Origin: Arthrobacter sp. D5-1 | Lineage (GTDB): Bacteria; Actinomycetota; Actinomycetes; Actinomycetales; Micrococcaceae | NCBI RefSeq assembly: GCF_017357425.1 | Contig: NZ_CP014571.1 | Coordinates: 372,001 to 436,000, forward strand | DNA: 64,000 nucleotides | Direction of reading: 5' to 3' | Shown here: in pieces, positions 34,001-42,863 of the stretch | Position numbering within the stretch: position 1 is the first letter of the stretch | How the letters are laid out: each line of letters opens with the position of its first letter | Program-made: the position numbers and the translations under genes | Notes under the pieces: model-generated | Databases searched by the model: none | What the model saw: only the letters and a program-made list of their open reading frames with translations | Told to the model about the DNA's origin: nothing

Positions 34001-37000
34001 GGCCCGCCGGTAACCCCTCCTCCGGGAACCACAGATACTCCGCTGACCAGGGCTCCAGCCATGGAGTTCACCAAGTCGGCTGATGCTTCGGACATCCAGG
34101 ATCCGTCCGTCGTGGGTGACCAGATCACCTACACGTTCACGTCCAAGAACACGGGCAACGTGAAGCTCACCGGCGTGGTCATTGATGACCCGCTGGCGGG
34201 TCTCTCGGCTCTGGTTTACACCTGGCCGGGCACTCCTGGTGAACTGCTTCCGGGCCAGACCGTGACGGCTACGGCAACGTACGCCATTACCCAGGCCGAT
34301 ATCGACGCCGGTCACGTTGCGAACGTTGCGACCACTACGGGTACTCCGCCCACCGGTCCTGCGGTGACGCCGCCTCCGGCTGGTACGGACACTCCGTTGA
34401 CGGCTGGTCCGGCCATGGAGTTGACCAAGACAGCTGATGCTTCCGGCGTTCAGGATCCGTCGGTCGTGGGTGACCAGATCACCTACACGTTCACGTCCAC
34501 CAACACAGGCAATGTGAAGCTGACTGGTGTGGTCATCAATGATCCGCTCGCGGGTCTTTCGGCTCTTACCTACACCTGGCCGGGTACCCCCGGCGAGCTG
34601 CTCCCGGGTCAGTCTGTAACGGCTACGGCAACATATGCCATTACGCAGGCTGATATCGACGCCGGTCACGTTGCGAACGTTGCGACCACTACGGGTACTC
34701 CGCCCACCGGTCCTGCGGTAACGCCGCCTCCGGCTGGTACTGACACTCCACTGACTCCTGGCCCCGCCTTGGAGTTCAGCAAGTCCGCTGATGCTTCGGC
34801 AATTCAGGATCCGTCGGTTGTGGGTGACCAGATCAATTACACGTTCACGTCCAAGAACACTGGCAATGTGAAGCTCACCAACGTGTCCATCACGGATCCG
34901 CTGGCTGGCCTCTCTGCTCTGACCTACACCTGGCCGGGTACCCCGGGCGAGTTGCTGCCAGGTCAGACGGTGACCGCTACGGCGACGTACGCCATCACGC
35001 AGGCTGATATCGATGCAGGTCATGTCGCCAACTCGGCAACCACTACCGGCACCCCGCCTGTTGGACCCCCTGTTACGCCTCCGCCGGGAACGACGGATAC
35101 TCCGTTGACCCCGGCTCCGGCAATGGAGTTCAGCAAGTCGGCGGATGCCTCGGCAATCCAGGATCCTTCACAGGTTGGTGACGTTATGACGTACACCTTT
35201 ACCTCGAAGAACACGGGCAACGTGAAGCTCACCAACGTGTCCATCACGGATCCGCTGGCTGGTCTTTCGGCCCTGGACTACACCTGGCCCGGTACTCCGG
35301 GCGAGTTGCTTCCGGGTCAGACGGTGACGGCTACGGCAACGTACGCCATTACCCAGGCTGATATCGACGCCGGTCATGTCGCCAATGCGGCGACCACCAC
35401 GGGCACCCCGCCTGTTGGTCCTCCGGTGACGCCTCCTCCGGGAACGACGGATACTCCGCTGACTACGGCTCCGGCCATGGAGTTCACCAAGTCGGCTGAT
35501 GCTTCAGCAATCCAGGATCCGTCGGTTGTGGGCGATCAGATCACCTACACGTTCACCTCGAAGAACACGGGCAACGTCAAGCTCACTGGTGTGGTCATCA
35601 ATGACCCGCTGCCGGGTCTCTCGGCGCTGGAATACACCTGGCCTGGTACTCCGGGCGAGTTGCTTCCGGGTCAGACGGTGACTGCAACGGCAACGTATGC
35701 CATCACCCAGGCTGACATCAATGCAGGCCACGTCGCGAACACGGCAACCACCGTGGGCACTCCGCCCACCGGTCCCGCTGTAACGCCTCCTCCGGCCGGT
35801 ACTGATACCCCGTTGACCCCGGCTCCGGCCATGGAATTCAGCAAATCGGCTGATGCCTCCGGTGTCCAGGATCCGTCTGTTGTGGGCGATCGCATCGTCT
35901 ACACGTTCACGGCGAAGAACAGCGGCAACGTCACGCTGACCAACGTGTCCATTACGGATCCGCTGGCTGGCCTTTCGGCTCTGACGTACACGTGGCCCGG
36001 CGCGGCAGGAACCCTCCTGCCCGGCCAGACGGTGACGGCTACGGCAACGTACGCCATCACCCAGGCTGATATCGACGCCGGTCATGTCGCGAACAGCGCC
36101 ACGACCACTGGTACTCCGCCGGTTGGTCCTCCTGTCACGCCTCCTCCGGGAACGACGGATACTCCGTTGACCCCGGGCCCGGCCATGGAGTTCACCAAGT
36201 CCTCGGATGCCTCCGCTATTCAGAACCCGGCAGTTGTAGGTGACGTGATCACCTACACGTTCACGGCGAAGAACAGCGGCAATGTGACCCTGACCAACGT
36301 TTCCATCACGGATCCGCTGGCTGGCCTCTCGGCTCTGACGTACACGTGGCCCGGCGCGGCAGGAACCCTCCTGCCCGGCCAGACGGTGACGGCTACGGCA
36401 ACGTACGCCATCACCCAGGCTGATATCGACGCCGGTCATGTCGCGAACAGCGCCACGACCACTGGTACTCCGCCGGTTGGTCCTCCTGTCACGCCTCCTC
36501 CGGGAACGACGGATACTCCGTTGACCCCGGCTCCGGCGATGCAGTTCACCAAGTCGGCCGACGCCTCCGCTATCCAGAACCCGTCCGTTGCAGGTGACCT
36601 GATCACCTACACGTTCACGGCGAAGAACAGCGGCAACGTCAAGCTGACCGGTGTGGTCATCAATGATCCCCTGGCTGGCCTGTCTGCCCTTGAGTACGTC
36701 TGGCCGGGTACCCCCGGCGAACTGCTTCCGGGCCAGTCCGTGACGGCTACGGCAACGTACGCCATCACCCAGGCTGACATCGACGCCGGTCATGTTGCGA
36801 ACAGCGCCACGACCACCGGCACTCCGCCCACCGGTCCGCCGGTGACGCCTCCTCCGGGAACAACGGATACTCCGTTGACCCCGGCTCCGGCGATGGAGTT
36901 CAGCAAGTCCGCTGATGCCTCCGCAATCCAGGATCCGTCTGTTGTGGGCGATCAGATCACCTACACGTTCACCTCGAAGAACACGGGCAACGTCAAGCTC

Positions 37001-40000
37001 ACTGGTGTGGTCATTAATGACCCGCTGGCTGGCCTCTCCGCGCTCAGCTACACCTGGCCGGGAACCCCCGGCGAGCTGCTTCCGGGTCAGACCGTGACGG
37101 CTACGGCAACGTACGCCATCACGCAGGCTGATATCGACGCCGGTCATGTCGCGAACAGCGCCACGACCACTGGTACTCCGCCCACCGGTCCTCCGGTGAC
37201 GCCTCCTCCGGGAACAACGGATACTCCGTTGACCCCGGCACCGGCGATGGAGTTCAGCAAGTCCGCTGACGCCTCGGCAATCCAGGATCCGTCTGATGTG
37301 GGCGACCAGATCACCTACACGTTCACGTCCAAGAACACCGGAAACGTGACGCTGAAGAACGTATCCATTACGGATCCGCTCGCCGGCTTGTCTGCCCTTG
37401 AGTACACCTGGCCGGGTACCCCGGGCGAGTTGCTTCCGGGTCAGTCCGTGACGGCTACGGCGACGTATGCGATCACCCAGGCTGATATCGACGCCGGTCA
37501 TGTTGCGAACAGCGCCACGACCACCGGCACCCCGCCTGTTGGTCCGCCGGTGACGCCTCCTCCGGGAACAACGGATACTCCGTTGACCCCGGCTCCGGCC
37601 ATGGAGTTCACCAAGACGGCAGACGCTTCGGCTGTCCAGGACCCTTCGAAGGTGGGTGACGTTATGACGTACACCTTTACCTCGAAGAACACGGGCAATG
37701 TGAAGCTCACTGGTGTGGTCATCAATGACCCGCTGGCCGGCTTGTCTGCCCTTGAGTACGTCTGGCCGGGTACCCCCGGCGAGCTGCTTCCGGGTCAGAC
37801 CGTGACGGCTACGGCGACGTACGCCATTACGCAGGCTGATATCGATGCAGGTCACGTCGCCAACTCGGCAACCACTACCGGCACCCCGCCTGTTGGACCC
37901 CCTGTGACGCCTCCTCCGCGAACGACGGATACTCCGTTGACCCCGGCTCCGGCTATGGAGTTCAGCAAGTCGGCGGATGCTTCGGCAATCCAGGATCCTT
38001 CACAGGTTGGTGACGTTATGACGTACACCTTTACCTCGAAGAACACGGGCAACGTGAAGCTCACCAACGTGTCCATCACGGACCCGCTGGCTGGCCTCTC
38101 CGCGCTCAGCTACACCTGGCCGGGAACCCCCGGCGAGCTGCTTCCGGGTCAGACCGTGACGGCTACGGCAACATACGCCATTACGCAGGCTGATATCGAC
38201 GCCGGTCATGTTGCGAACAGCGCCACGACCACGGGCACTCCGCCCACCGGTCCGCCGGTGACGCCTCCTCCGGGAACGACGGATACCCCGTTGACCCCGG
38301 CTCCGGCCATGGAGTTCACCAAGACGGCAGACGCTTCCGGTGTTCAGGACCCATCGGTTGTGGGCGATCGCATCGTCTACACCTTCACGGCCAAGAACAC
38401 CGGCAACGTCACGCTGAAGAACGTCACTATTGACGATCCTTTGGCTGGTCTCTCGGCACTTGCTTACACCTGGCCGGGTACTCCGGGCGAGTTGCTTCCG
38501 GGCCAGACGGTGACGGCTTCGGCATCGTATGGCATTACACAGGCAGATATCGACGCCGGTCATGTCGCCAACTCGGCAACCACTACGGGCACTCCGCCTG
38601 TTGGTCCTCCTGTTACGCCTCCTCCGGGAACGACGGATACTCCGTTGACCCCGGCTCCGGCGATGGAGTTCACCAAGAGTTCGGATGCCTCCGCCATTCA
38701 GAAACCTGCAGTTGTTGGTGACCAGATCACTTACACCTTCACGGCGAAGAACTCCGGCAACGTCACGCTGAAGAACGTCACTATTGACGATCCTTTGGCT
38801 GGTCTCTCGGCACTGGAATACACCTGGCCGGGTACTCCCGGCGAGTTGCTTCCGGGCCAGACGGTGACCGCTACGGCAACGTATGCGATTACCCAAGCTG
38901 ACATCAATGCAGGCCATGTAGTGAACGCGGCGACCACTACGGGCACTCCGCCCGTTGGTCCTCCGGTCACGCCTCCTCCGGGAACGACGGATACTCCGTT
39001 GACCCCGGCTCCGGCGATGCAGTTCACCAAGACGGCTGACGCTTCCGCTGTTCAGGACCCGTCCGTTGCAGGTGACAAGATCACCTACACGTTCACGGCG
39101 AAGAACACCGGCAACGTCAACCTCACCAACGTGTCCATTACGGATCCGCTGGCTGGCCTGTCCGCCCTCGAGTACACCTGGCCGGGAACCCCCGGTGAGC
39201 TGCTTCCGGGCCAGACGGTGACGGCTACGGCAACGTACGCCATCACCCAGGCTGACATCGACGCCGGTCATGTCGCCAACAGCGCCACGACCACCGGCAC
39301 TCCGCCCACCGGTCCGCCGGTAACGCCTCCTCCGGGAACCACGGACACCCCGTTGACCCCGAAGCCGGCAATGGAGTTCAGCAAGTCTGCGGATGACTCG
39401 GCCGTACAGGATCCTTCCAAGGTTGGCGACGTCATCACGTACACCTTCGCTGCGAAGAACACGGGCAACGTCACGCTGAAGAACGTCACGATCACCGACC
39501 CTCTGGCTGGTCTTTCGGCTCTGACGTACACGTGGCCGGGCACCCCGGGTGAGCTGCTTCCGGGTCAGACGGTGACGGCTACGGCAACGTACGCCATTAC
39601 GCAGGCTGATATCGATGCGGGTCATGTCGCGAACAGCGCCACGACCACCGGCACCCCGCCTGTTGGTCCTCCTGTCACGCCTCCTCCGGGAACGACGGAT
39701 ACTCCGTTGACCCCGGCTCCGGCGATGGAGTTCAGTAAGTCCGCTGACGCCTCGGCTGTCCAGGATCCTTCCAAGGCCGGTGACGTCATCACGTACACCT
39801 TCGCTGCGAAGAACACGGGCAACGTCACGCTGAAGAACGTTTCCATCAGCGATCCACTGGCAGGCTTGTCTGCCCTTGAGTACACCTGGCCGGGCACCCC
39901 CGGCGAGTTGCTGCCCGGTCAGACGGTGACGGCTACGGCAACGTATGCCATCACCCAGGCAGATATCGACGCCGGTCATGTCGCGAACAGCGCCACGACC

Positions 40001-41620
40001 ACCGGCACCCCGCCTGTTGGTCCTCCTGTCACGCCTCCTCCAGGAACCACGGATACTCCGTTGGTCCCGAAGCCGGCGATGGAGTTCACTAAGTCGGCTG
40101 ATGCCTCGGCAGTTCAGGATCCGTCCGTTGCAGGTGACCTGATCACCTACACGTTCACGGCGAAGAACACCGGCAACGTGACGCTGAAGAACGTGTCCAT
40201 CAGCGATCCACTGGCAGGCCTGTCTGCCCTGGCATACACCTGGCCGGGCACCCCCGGCGAGCTGCTGCCCGGTCAGACCGTGACGGCTACGGCAACGTAC
40301 GCCATCACCGTGGCTGATATCGACGCCGGTCACGTCGCCAACTCGGCGACCACTACCGGTACCCCGCCTGTTGGTCCTCCTGTCACGCCTCCTCCGGGAA
40401 CGACGGATACTCCGTTGACCCCGGCTCCGGCAATGGAGTTCACCAAGTCCGCGGACGTCTCGGCTGTTCAGGACCCCACAGTTGCAGGGGACAAGATCAC
40501 CTACAACTTCACGGCCAAGAACACCGGCAACGTGACCCTGACCAACGTGTCCATCACGGATCCGCTGGCTGGCCTCTCGGCACTGACATACGCCTGGCCC
40601 GGAGCTGCAGGAACACTGCTGCCCGGTGAGACAGTGACGGCGACGGCAACGTACGCCATCACCCAGGCTGATATCGACGCCGGTCACGTGGCGAACTCGG
40701 CAACCACCACGGGTACCCCGCCCGTTGGTCCGCCGGTAACGCCTCCTCCGGGTGAAACGGACACTCCGTTGACTCCGGCTCCGGCCATGGACTTCAGCAA
40801 GACCGCCGTGGCTCCGGCAACGGATGGTCCATCGAAGGTGGGTGACGTGATCACCTACAACTTCACGGCCAAGAACACCGGCAACATGAAGCTCACCGAC
40901 GTGTCCATCACGGATCCGCTGGCTGGCCTGTCCGCCCTCGAGTACACCTGGCCGGGCACCCCCGGTGAGTTGCTGCCCGGTCAGACGGTGACGGCGACGG
41001 CAACGTACGCCATCACGCAGGCTGACATCAACGCCGGTCACGTCGCCAACTCGGCGACCACCACCGGCACTCCGCCCATCGGTACTCCGGTGACGCCTCC
41101 TCCGGGTGAAACGGACACACCGTTGACCCCAGCGGCAGGTTTGGAGTTCACCAAGACGGCCGATGCCTCGGCCGTGGGAGACCCCACCCAGGTGGGTGAC
41201 GTGATCACGTACACGTTCACCGCGAAGAACACCGGGAACGTGCCGTTGACGGACGTCTCCATCAACGATCCGATGCCGGGCCTCTCGGCTCTGGCTTACA
41301 CCTGGCCCGGCGTTGCAGGAACCCTGCTGCCCGGTGAGACCGTGACCGCGACAGCAACGTATGCGATCACCCAGGCGGATATCAATGCCGGTGAGGTCGC
41401 TAATACTGCGACTGCAACGGGCACACCTCCGACGGGACCGCCGGTCACCACACCACCTGCAAGTGCTGTTGTGACCTTCCCGCCGGTAGTTCCGAGCCAG
41501 CCTTCAGGTCCGTTGGCCAACACGGGAGCTGTGCTCACTGTGTTGCCCATCAGCCTGCTGGTAGTTGGCGCGGGGCTGTTCCTGTTCCTCGTTGGACGCC
41601 GCAAGCGTTCCGAGGCATAG
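31058..41620 (+). CDS. giant wall-anchored repeat protein (DUF11/DUF7507-like adhesin)
   Basis: The protein has about 3,520 residues from the GTG at 31058 (GAGAGA upstream); a GTG at 31028 would add ten charged residues before the signal peptide. It has a signal peptide ending LAPPALA, an N-terminal Gly/Asn-rich region, a DUF11-type domain (about 31864-32265), a prealbumin-like domain (to about 32636), and 25 tandem 118-residue repeats. The tail has LANTG (41513-41527), a TM helix and GRRKRSEA, the LAxTG signal used by class E sortases; no sortase gene is in the window. It is likely a long surface fibre for adhesion or layer formation, preceded by the fused sigma factor. Confidence 0.9.
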   Translation: MKHTRPQKLLAAVVATAIMSLGVGGALAPPALATVPGSPGVAQPGTPVYTEDFSNQNATSGAISILNYTGGAEAANETYFADTPYTPAGGQCDGWILNSSTPLPTSDAGCTNNQPDGWNQIRQMAAALGLAQGQTAAESSTNQVLSEYTNSPTGRITPGVQFRTEDNTIPATEGHYYAVSAYFAQVNCHSTHAKETFSLLINGTRQVLSTGLDPCGSNTTNGAAIEIQKLQSAAYQVPMGTSPSLGLELRNEATSGAGNDVAFDLPQIVDVTPQVDKSFTPSLIGPGGTSKVTLTVTNTDDLMAKNDWFITDTLPAGVVVAGTPNIGGTCVQAAGTNPLVRTAVAGSNTIAVTGGDLALGMTSCTIEVDVTAAAEGTYVNGPANIATNLNPPADATLVVKAPRLELSKALDATRLMDSDQFTTEIRTGSATGPVVSNTANATTTGTGSTVTAGTGVTGEYIADAGATYYLTESGTNLSGYSKVITCVDANGLQAGLPVGAVVDAAYSLVPVAGADISCVLTNTAVPAPELEFTKSADSSDIQDPSVVGDQITYTFTSTNTGNVPLTGVTINDPLDGLSALTYTWPGTPGTLLPGETVTAMATYAITQADIDAGHVANLATTTGNPPTGPPVTPPPAGTDTPLTPAPAMEFSKSADASAIQDPSVVGDQITYTFTSTNTGNVSLTNVSINDPLAGLSALTYTWPGVAGTLLPGQTVTATATYAITQADINAGHVANTATTTGTPPTGPAVTPPPAGTDTPLTPAPAMEFSKSADASGIQDPSVVGDQITYTFTSTNTGNVPLTNVSINDPLAGLSALTYTWPGTPGELLPGQTVTATATYAITQADITAGHVANSATTTGTPPVGPPVTPPPGTTDTPLTSTPAMEFTKSADASAIQDPSVVGDQITYTFTSKNTGNVPLTNVSINDPLVGLSALVYTWPGTPGELLPGQTVTATATYAITQADIDAGHVANAATTTGTPPVGPPVTPPPGTTDTPLTRAPAMEFTKSADASDIQDPSVVGDQITYTFTSKNTGNVKLTGVVIDDPLAGLSALVYTWPGTPGELLPGQTVTATATYAITQADIDAGHVANVATTTGTPPTGPAVTPPPAGTDTPLTAGPAMELTKTADASGVQDPSVVGDQITYTFTSTNTGNVKLTGVVINDPLAGLSALTYTWPGTPGELLPGQSVTATATYAITQADIDAGHVANVATTTGTPPTGPAVTPPPAGTDTPLTPGPALEFSKSADASAIQDPSVVGDQINYTFTSKNTGNVKLTNVSITDPLAGLSALTYTWPGTPGELLPGQTVTATATYAITQADIDAGHVANSATTTGTPPVGPPVTPPPGTTDTPLTPAPAMEFSKSADASAIQDPSQVGDVMTYTFTSKNTGNVKLTNVSITDPLAGLSALDYTWPGTPGELLPGQTVTATATYAITQADIDAGHVANAATTTGTPPVGPPVTPPPGTTDTPLTTAPAMEFTKSADASAIQDPSVVGDQITYTFTSKNTGNVKLTGVVINDPLPGLSALEYTWPGTPGELLPGQTVTATATYAITQADINAGHVANTATTVGTPPTGPAVTPPPAGTDTPLTPAPAMEFSKSADASGVQDPSVVGDRIVYTFTAKNSGNVTLTNVSITDPLAGLSALTYTWPGAAGTLLPGQTVTATATYAITQADIDAGHVANSATTTGTPPVGPPVTPPPGTTDTPLTPGPAMEFTKSSDASAIQNPAVVGDVITYTFTAKNSGNVTLTNVSITDPLAGLSALTYTWPGAAGTLLPGQTVTATATYAITQADIDAGHVANSATTTGTPPVGPPVTPPPGTTDTPLTPAPAMQFTKSADASAIQNPSVAGDLITYTFTAKNSGNVKLTGVVINDPLAGLSALEYVWPGTPGELLPGQSVTATATYAITQADIDAGHVANSATTTGTPPTGPPVTPPPGTTDTPLTPAPAMEFSKSADASAIQDPSVVGDQITYTFTSKNTGNVKLTGVVINDPLAGLSALSYTWPGTPGELLPGQTVTATATYAITQADIDAGHVANSATTTGTPPTGPPVTPPPGTTDTPLTPAPAMEFSKSADASAIQDPSDVGDQITYTFTSKNTGNVTLKNVSITDPLAGLSALEYTWPGTPGELLPGQSVTATATYAITQADIDAGHVANSATTTGTPPVGPPVTPPPGTTDTPLTPAPAMEFTKTADASAVQDPSKVGDVMTYTFTSKNTGNVKLTGVVINDPLAGLSALEYVWPGTPGELLPGQTVTATATYAITQADIDAGHVANSATTTGTPPVGPPVTPPPRTTDTPLTPAPAMEFSKSADASAIQDPSQVGDVMTYTFTSKNTGNVKLTNVSITDPLAGLSALSYTWPGTPGELLPGQTVTATATYAITQADIDAGHVANSATTTGTPPTGPPVTPPPGTTDTPLTPAPAMEFTKTADASGVQDPSVVGDRIVYTFTAKNTGNVTLKNVTIDDPLAGLSALAYTWPGTPGELLPGQTVTASASYGITQADIDAGHVANSATTTGTPPVGPPVTPPPGTTDTPLTPAPAMEFTKSSDASAIQKPAVVGDQITYTFTAKNSGNVTLKNVTIDDPLAGLSALEYTWPGTPGELLPGQTVTATATYAITQADINAGHVVNAATTTGTPPVGPPVTPPPGTTDTPLTPAPAMQFTKTADASAVQDPSVAGDKITYTFTAKNTGNVNLTNVSITDPLAGLSALEYTWPGTPGELLPGQTVTATATYAITQADIDAGHVANSATTTGTPPTGPPVTPPPGTTDTPLTPKPAMEFSKSADDSAVQDPSKVGDVITYTFAAKNTGNVTLKNVTITDPLAGLSALTYTWPGTPGELLPGQTVTATATYAITQADIDAGHVANSATTTGTPPVGPPVTPPPGTTDTPLTPAPAMEFSKSADASAVQDPSKAGDVITYTFAAKNTGNVTLKNVSISDPLAGLSALEYTWPGTPGELLPGQTVTATATYAITQADIDAGHVANSATTTGTPPVGPPVTPPPGTTDTPLVPKPAMEFTKSADASAVQDPSVAGDLITYTFTAKNTGNVTLKNVSISDPLAGLSALAYTWPGTPGELLPGQTVTATATYAITVADIDAGHVANSATTTGTPPVGPPVTPPPGTTDTPLTPAPAMEFTKSADVSAVQDPTVAGDKITYNFTAKNTGNVTLTNVSITDPLAGLSALTYAWPGAAGTLLPGETVTATATYAITQADIDAGHVANSATTTGTPPVGPPVTPPPGETDTPLTPAPAMDFSKTAVAPATDGPSKVGDVITYNFTAKNTGNMKLTDVSITDPLAGLSALEYTWPGTPGELLPGQTVTATATYAITQADINAGHVANSATTTGTPPIGTPVTPPPGETDTPLTPAAGLEFTKTADASAVGDPTQVGDVITYTFTAKNTGNVPLTDVSINDPMPGLSALAYTWPGVAGTLLPGETVTATATYAITQADINAGEVANTATATGTPPTGPPVTTPPASAVVTFPPVVPSQPSGPLANTGAVLTVLPISLLVVGAGLFLFLVGRRKRSEA
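32639..41470 (+). repeat. 25 tandem 354-bp repeats encoding 118-residue Ig-like units
   Basis: Each unit runs PAMEFTKSADASAIQDPSVV, YTFTSKNTGNVKLTNV, GLSALTYTWPG, LLPGQTVTATATYAITQAD and VTPPPGTTDTPLTPA. Period is exactly 354 bp from the first codon at 32639 to the start of unit 25 at 41135. Middle units are nearly identical in DNA: about 175 bp after 36000 and after 36354 match base for base. Units 1, 24 and 25 are the most diverged. Variants fall into a few cassettes (PGTPGELL against PGAAGTLL; GVVINDP against NVSITDP), the pattern expected from recombination between units. Confidence 0.95.
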
Positions 41621-41629
41621 GACAAAAAG

Positions 41630-41671
41630 TGCGCGGCAATCGGGGCCCCAACCCCGGTTGCCGCGCATTTT
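41630..41671 (+). terminator. intrinsic terminator after the giant gene
   Basis: A 16-bp stem (TGCGCGGCAATCGGGG with CCCCGGTTGCCGCGCA, one wobble) around CCCCAA is followed by TTTT. It begins 10 bp after the stop codon and should separate the giant gene from the lipoprotein gene. Confidence 0.9.
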
Positions 41672-41711
41672 CAACAAACGTACAACCCAGAAAGAACCAG
41701 GTAGCCACACC

Positions 41712-42140
41712 ATGAAGAAGACTGTTGCGTGCATTGCGGGAGTGCTGGTTTCGGCAGCCGCACTGGCCGGTTGTTCATCGTCCCCGAGCAACGAGGCGGG
41801 GACATCGCCGTCGTCAACTACAACCCAGGCCGCCACCACCGGTGAGGCAAAACCTGCCAACCCGGGCACCGGCATCATCGAGGCCACCAAAATGACGTCC
41901 TGCGATACTGCGCAGGGAAAGGTGACGGCAAAGGGGACCGTGACTCCTCCCGAGGGAACCAAGGGCACGGTCAAGATCACCGTCAGTTGGGTGGATCCGA
42001 AAACCTCGGCCGTCCTCGCCCGCGGAGAGCAAACCTTCAAGGACGCCGCAGCGGGCAAAGCCCTTGACTGGGTAGCCAACGCAGAGGTGACCAAGCCTGC
42101 CACGGAGATCAAGTGCGTCCTGGGGGCCACGGTTTTGTAA
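41712..42140 (+). CDS. small secreted lipoprotein, unknown function
   Basis: This protein has 142 residues, with a lipoprotein signal MKKTVACIAGVLVSAAALAG and the lipobox LAGC at about 18-21, then a Ser/Thr-rich linker and a beta-rich domain. Two Cys (TSCDTAQ and IKCVLG) could form a disulfide. It is predicted to sit on the outer face of the membrane. It follows the giant gene after a terminator and could support its assembly, though only the position suggests this. I do not recognise the domain. Confidence 0.82.
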   Translation: MKKTVACIAGVLVSAAALAGCSSSPSNEAGTSPSSTTTQAATTGEAKPANPGTGIIEATKMTSCDTAQGKVTAKGTVTPPEGTKGTVKITVSWVDPKTSAVLARGEQTFKDAAAGKALDWVANAEVTKPATEIKCVLGATVL

Positions 42141-42169
42141 CCAGTCAGCTCAAGCAAATACCACGCTGA

Positions 42170-42212
42170 AGCGGTCGGTCAGGTATCCACTACCTGGTCG
42201 GCCGCTTTTTTT
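42170..42212 (+). terminator. terminator after the lipoprotein gene
   Basis: AGCGGTCGGTCAGGTA pairs with TACCTGGTCGGCCGCT (wobbles at three places) around TCCAC, followed by a run of seven T. It overlaps the last bases of the convergent membrane-protein gene. Confidence 0.88.
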
Positions 42213-42567
42213 GCCACTGAACCGCGTGCCAGAACAGCAGGCCCGCAGTGATCAGCAAGGCGGCCAGCAGTACGTAGGGCGCGTTGGAAAGCAGGATGAA
42301 CTTCATTTGGGCTGCTTCGGCGGATTCGGCGGGCTGGACGAATTGCGGAGAGCTCACTATCGCACCGACTGACGTAGCCAGCGCCCAGACTCCAAGCCAG
42401 GCCAAGCCGGCGTCCATGACCCACAACGCAATGATGAACGGGTTGAATGGAGTCCGCTTGCGTTCCCGGTCCGCAGGCTCCGGCACATGGGGGCTGACGG
42501 CCTGCACAGCGTTGCCATGCTCGTCGATTTCGCGGAAGCCGATGCGCTCGTGGACGTGGTCCTTCAT
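42190..42567 (-). CDS. small membrane protein with two TM segments
   Basis: This protein has 125 residues from the ATG at 42567 (GGGGGACC just upstream). A hydrophilic N-terminus (MKDHVHERIGFREIDEHGNA) is followed by two hydrophobic segments, about 48-70 (FIIALWVMDAGLAWLGVWAL) and 92-115 (YVLLAALLITAGLLFWHAV), and a basic tail. It resembles small actinobacterial membrane proteins of unknown role. It is convergent with the lipoprotein gene, and no operon partner is visible. Confidence 0.75.
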   Translation of the reverse strand: MKDHVHERIGFREIDEHGNAVQAVSPHVPEPADRERKRTPFNPFIIALWVMDAGLAWLGVWALATSVGAIVSSPQFVQPAESAEAAQMKFILLSNAPYVLLAALLITAGLLFWHAVQWQKKRPTR

Positions 42568-42791
42568 AGGTCCCCCAACCGTTGACTGCGGATAGTCCTT
42601 GCACTCTACTCCTGTAGTCGCGAAGCCCGACAAGGAAGAGCGACGCCCAGGCATGGCCCATTGCCGACACTCCATGGCCGAAAAGAGTGCCACATTTTGC
42701 ACCCAATGCAGTCTGAAAGAAAGTCAATGACGCGCAACTGGGCGGTACACAGGCGAGAAAGCGCCTTCTGAGCGAAATAGGTCACAAAAGT

Positions 42792-42827
42792 TTGACGGAA
42801 AGGCTTACCTAAGTAAGGCTTACCTTG
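42792..42827 (+). promoter_or_regulatory. siderophore operon promoter with DtxR/IdeR-like iron box
   Basis: TTGACG (42792-42797) is a -35 candidate and TAAGGC/T at about 42814 a -10. The 19-bp CTAAGTAAGGCTTACCTTG (42809-42827) matches most of the iron-box consensus TTAGGTTAGGCTAACCTAA, and an overlapping AAGGCTTACCTAA adds a second partial site. Binding of an iron-loaded DtxR/IdeR protein there should shut the operon when iron is plentiful. Confidence 0.8.
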
Positions 42828-42863
42828 CTAACAAGCGCCCCAACGCAATGGAAGGAAGCTGAC

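Noticed and set aside
38000..41041. A minus-strand open frame of about 1,000 codons (and others at 35504-37855 and 33695-35023) opposite the giant repeat gene
   Set aside because: They exist only because each 354-bp unit lacks stops on the other strand. The product is an Arg-rich periodic sequence with no ribosome site, and the plus strand has the signal peptide, anchor and domain pattern.
32639..41470. CRISPR-like periodicity
   Set aside because: The 354-bp period is coding throughout and has no spacers. It encodes protein repeats.
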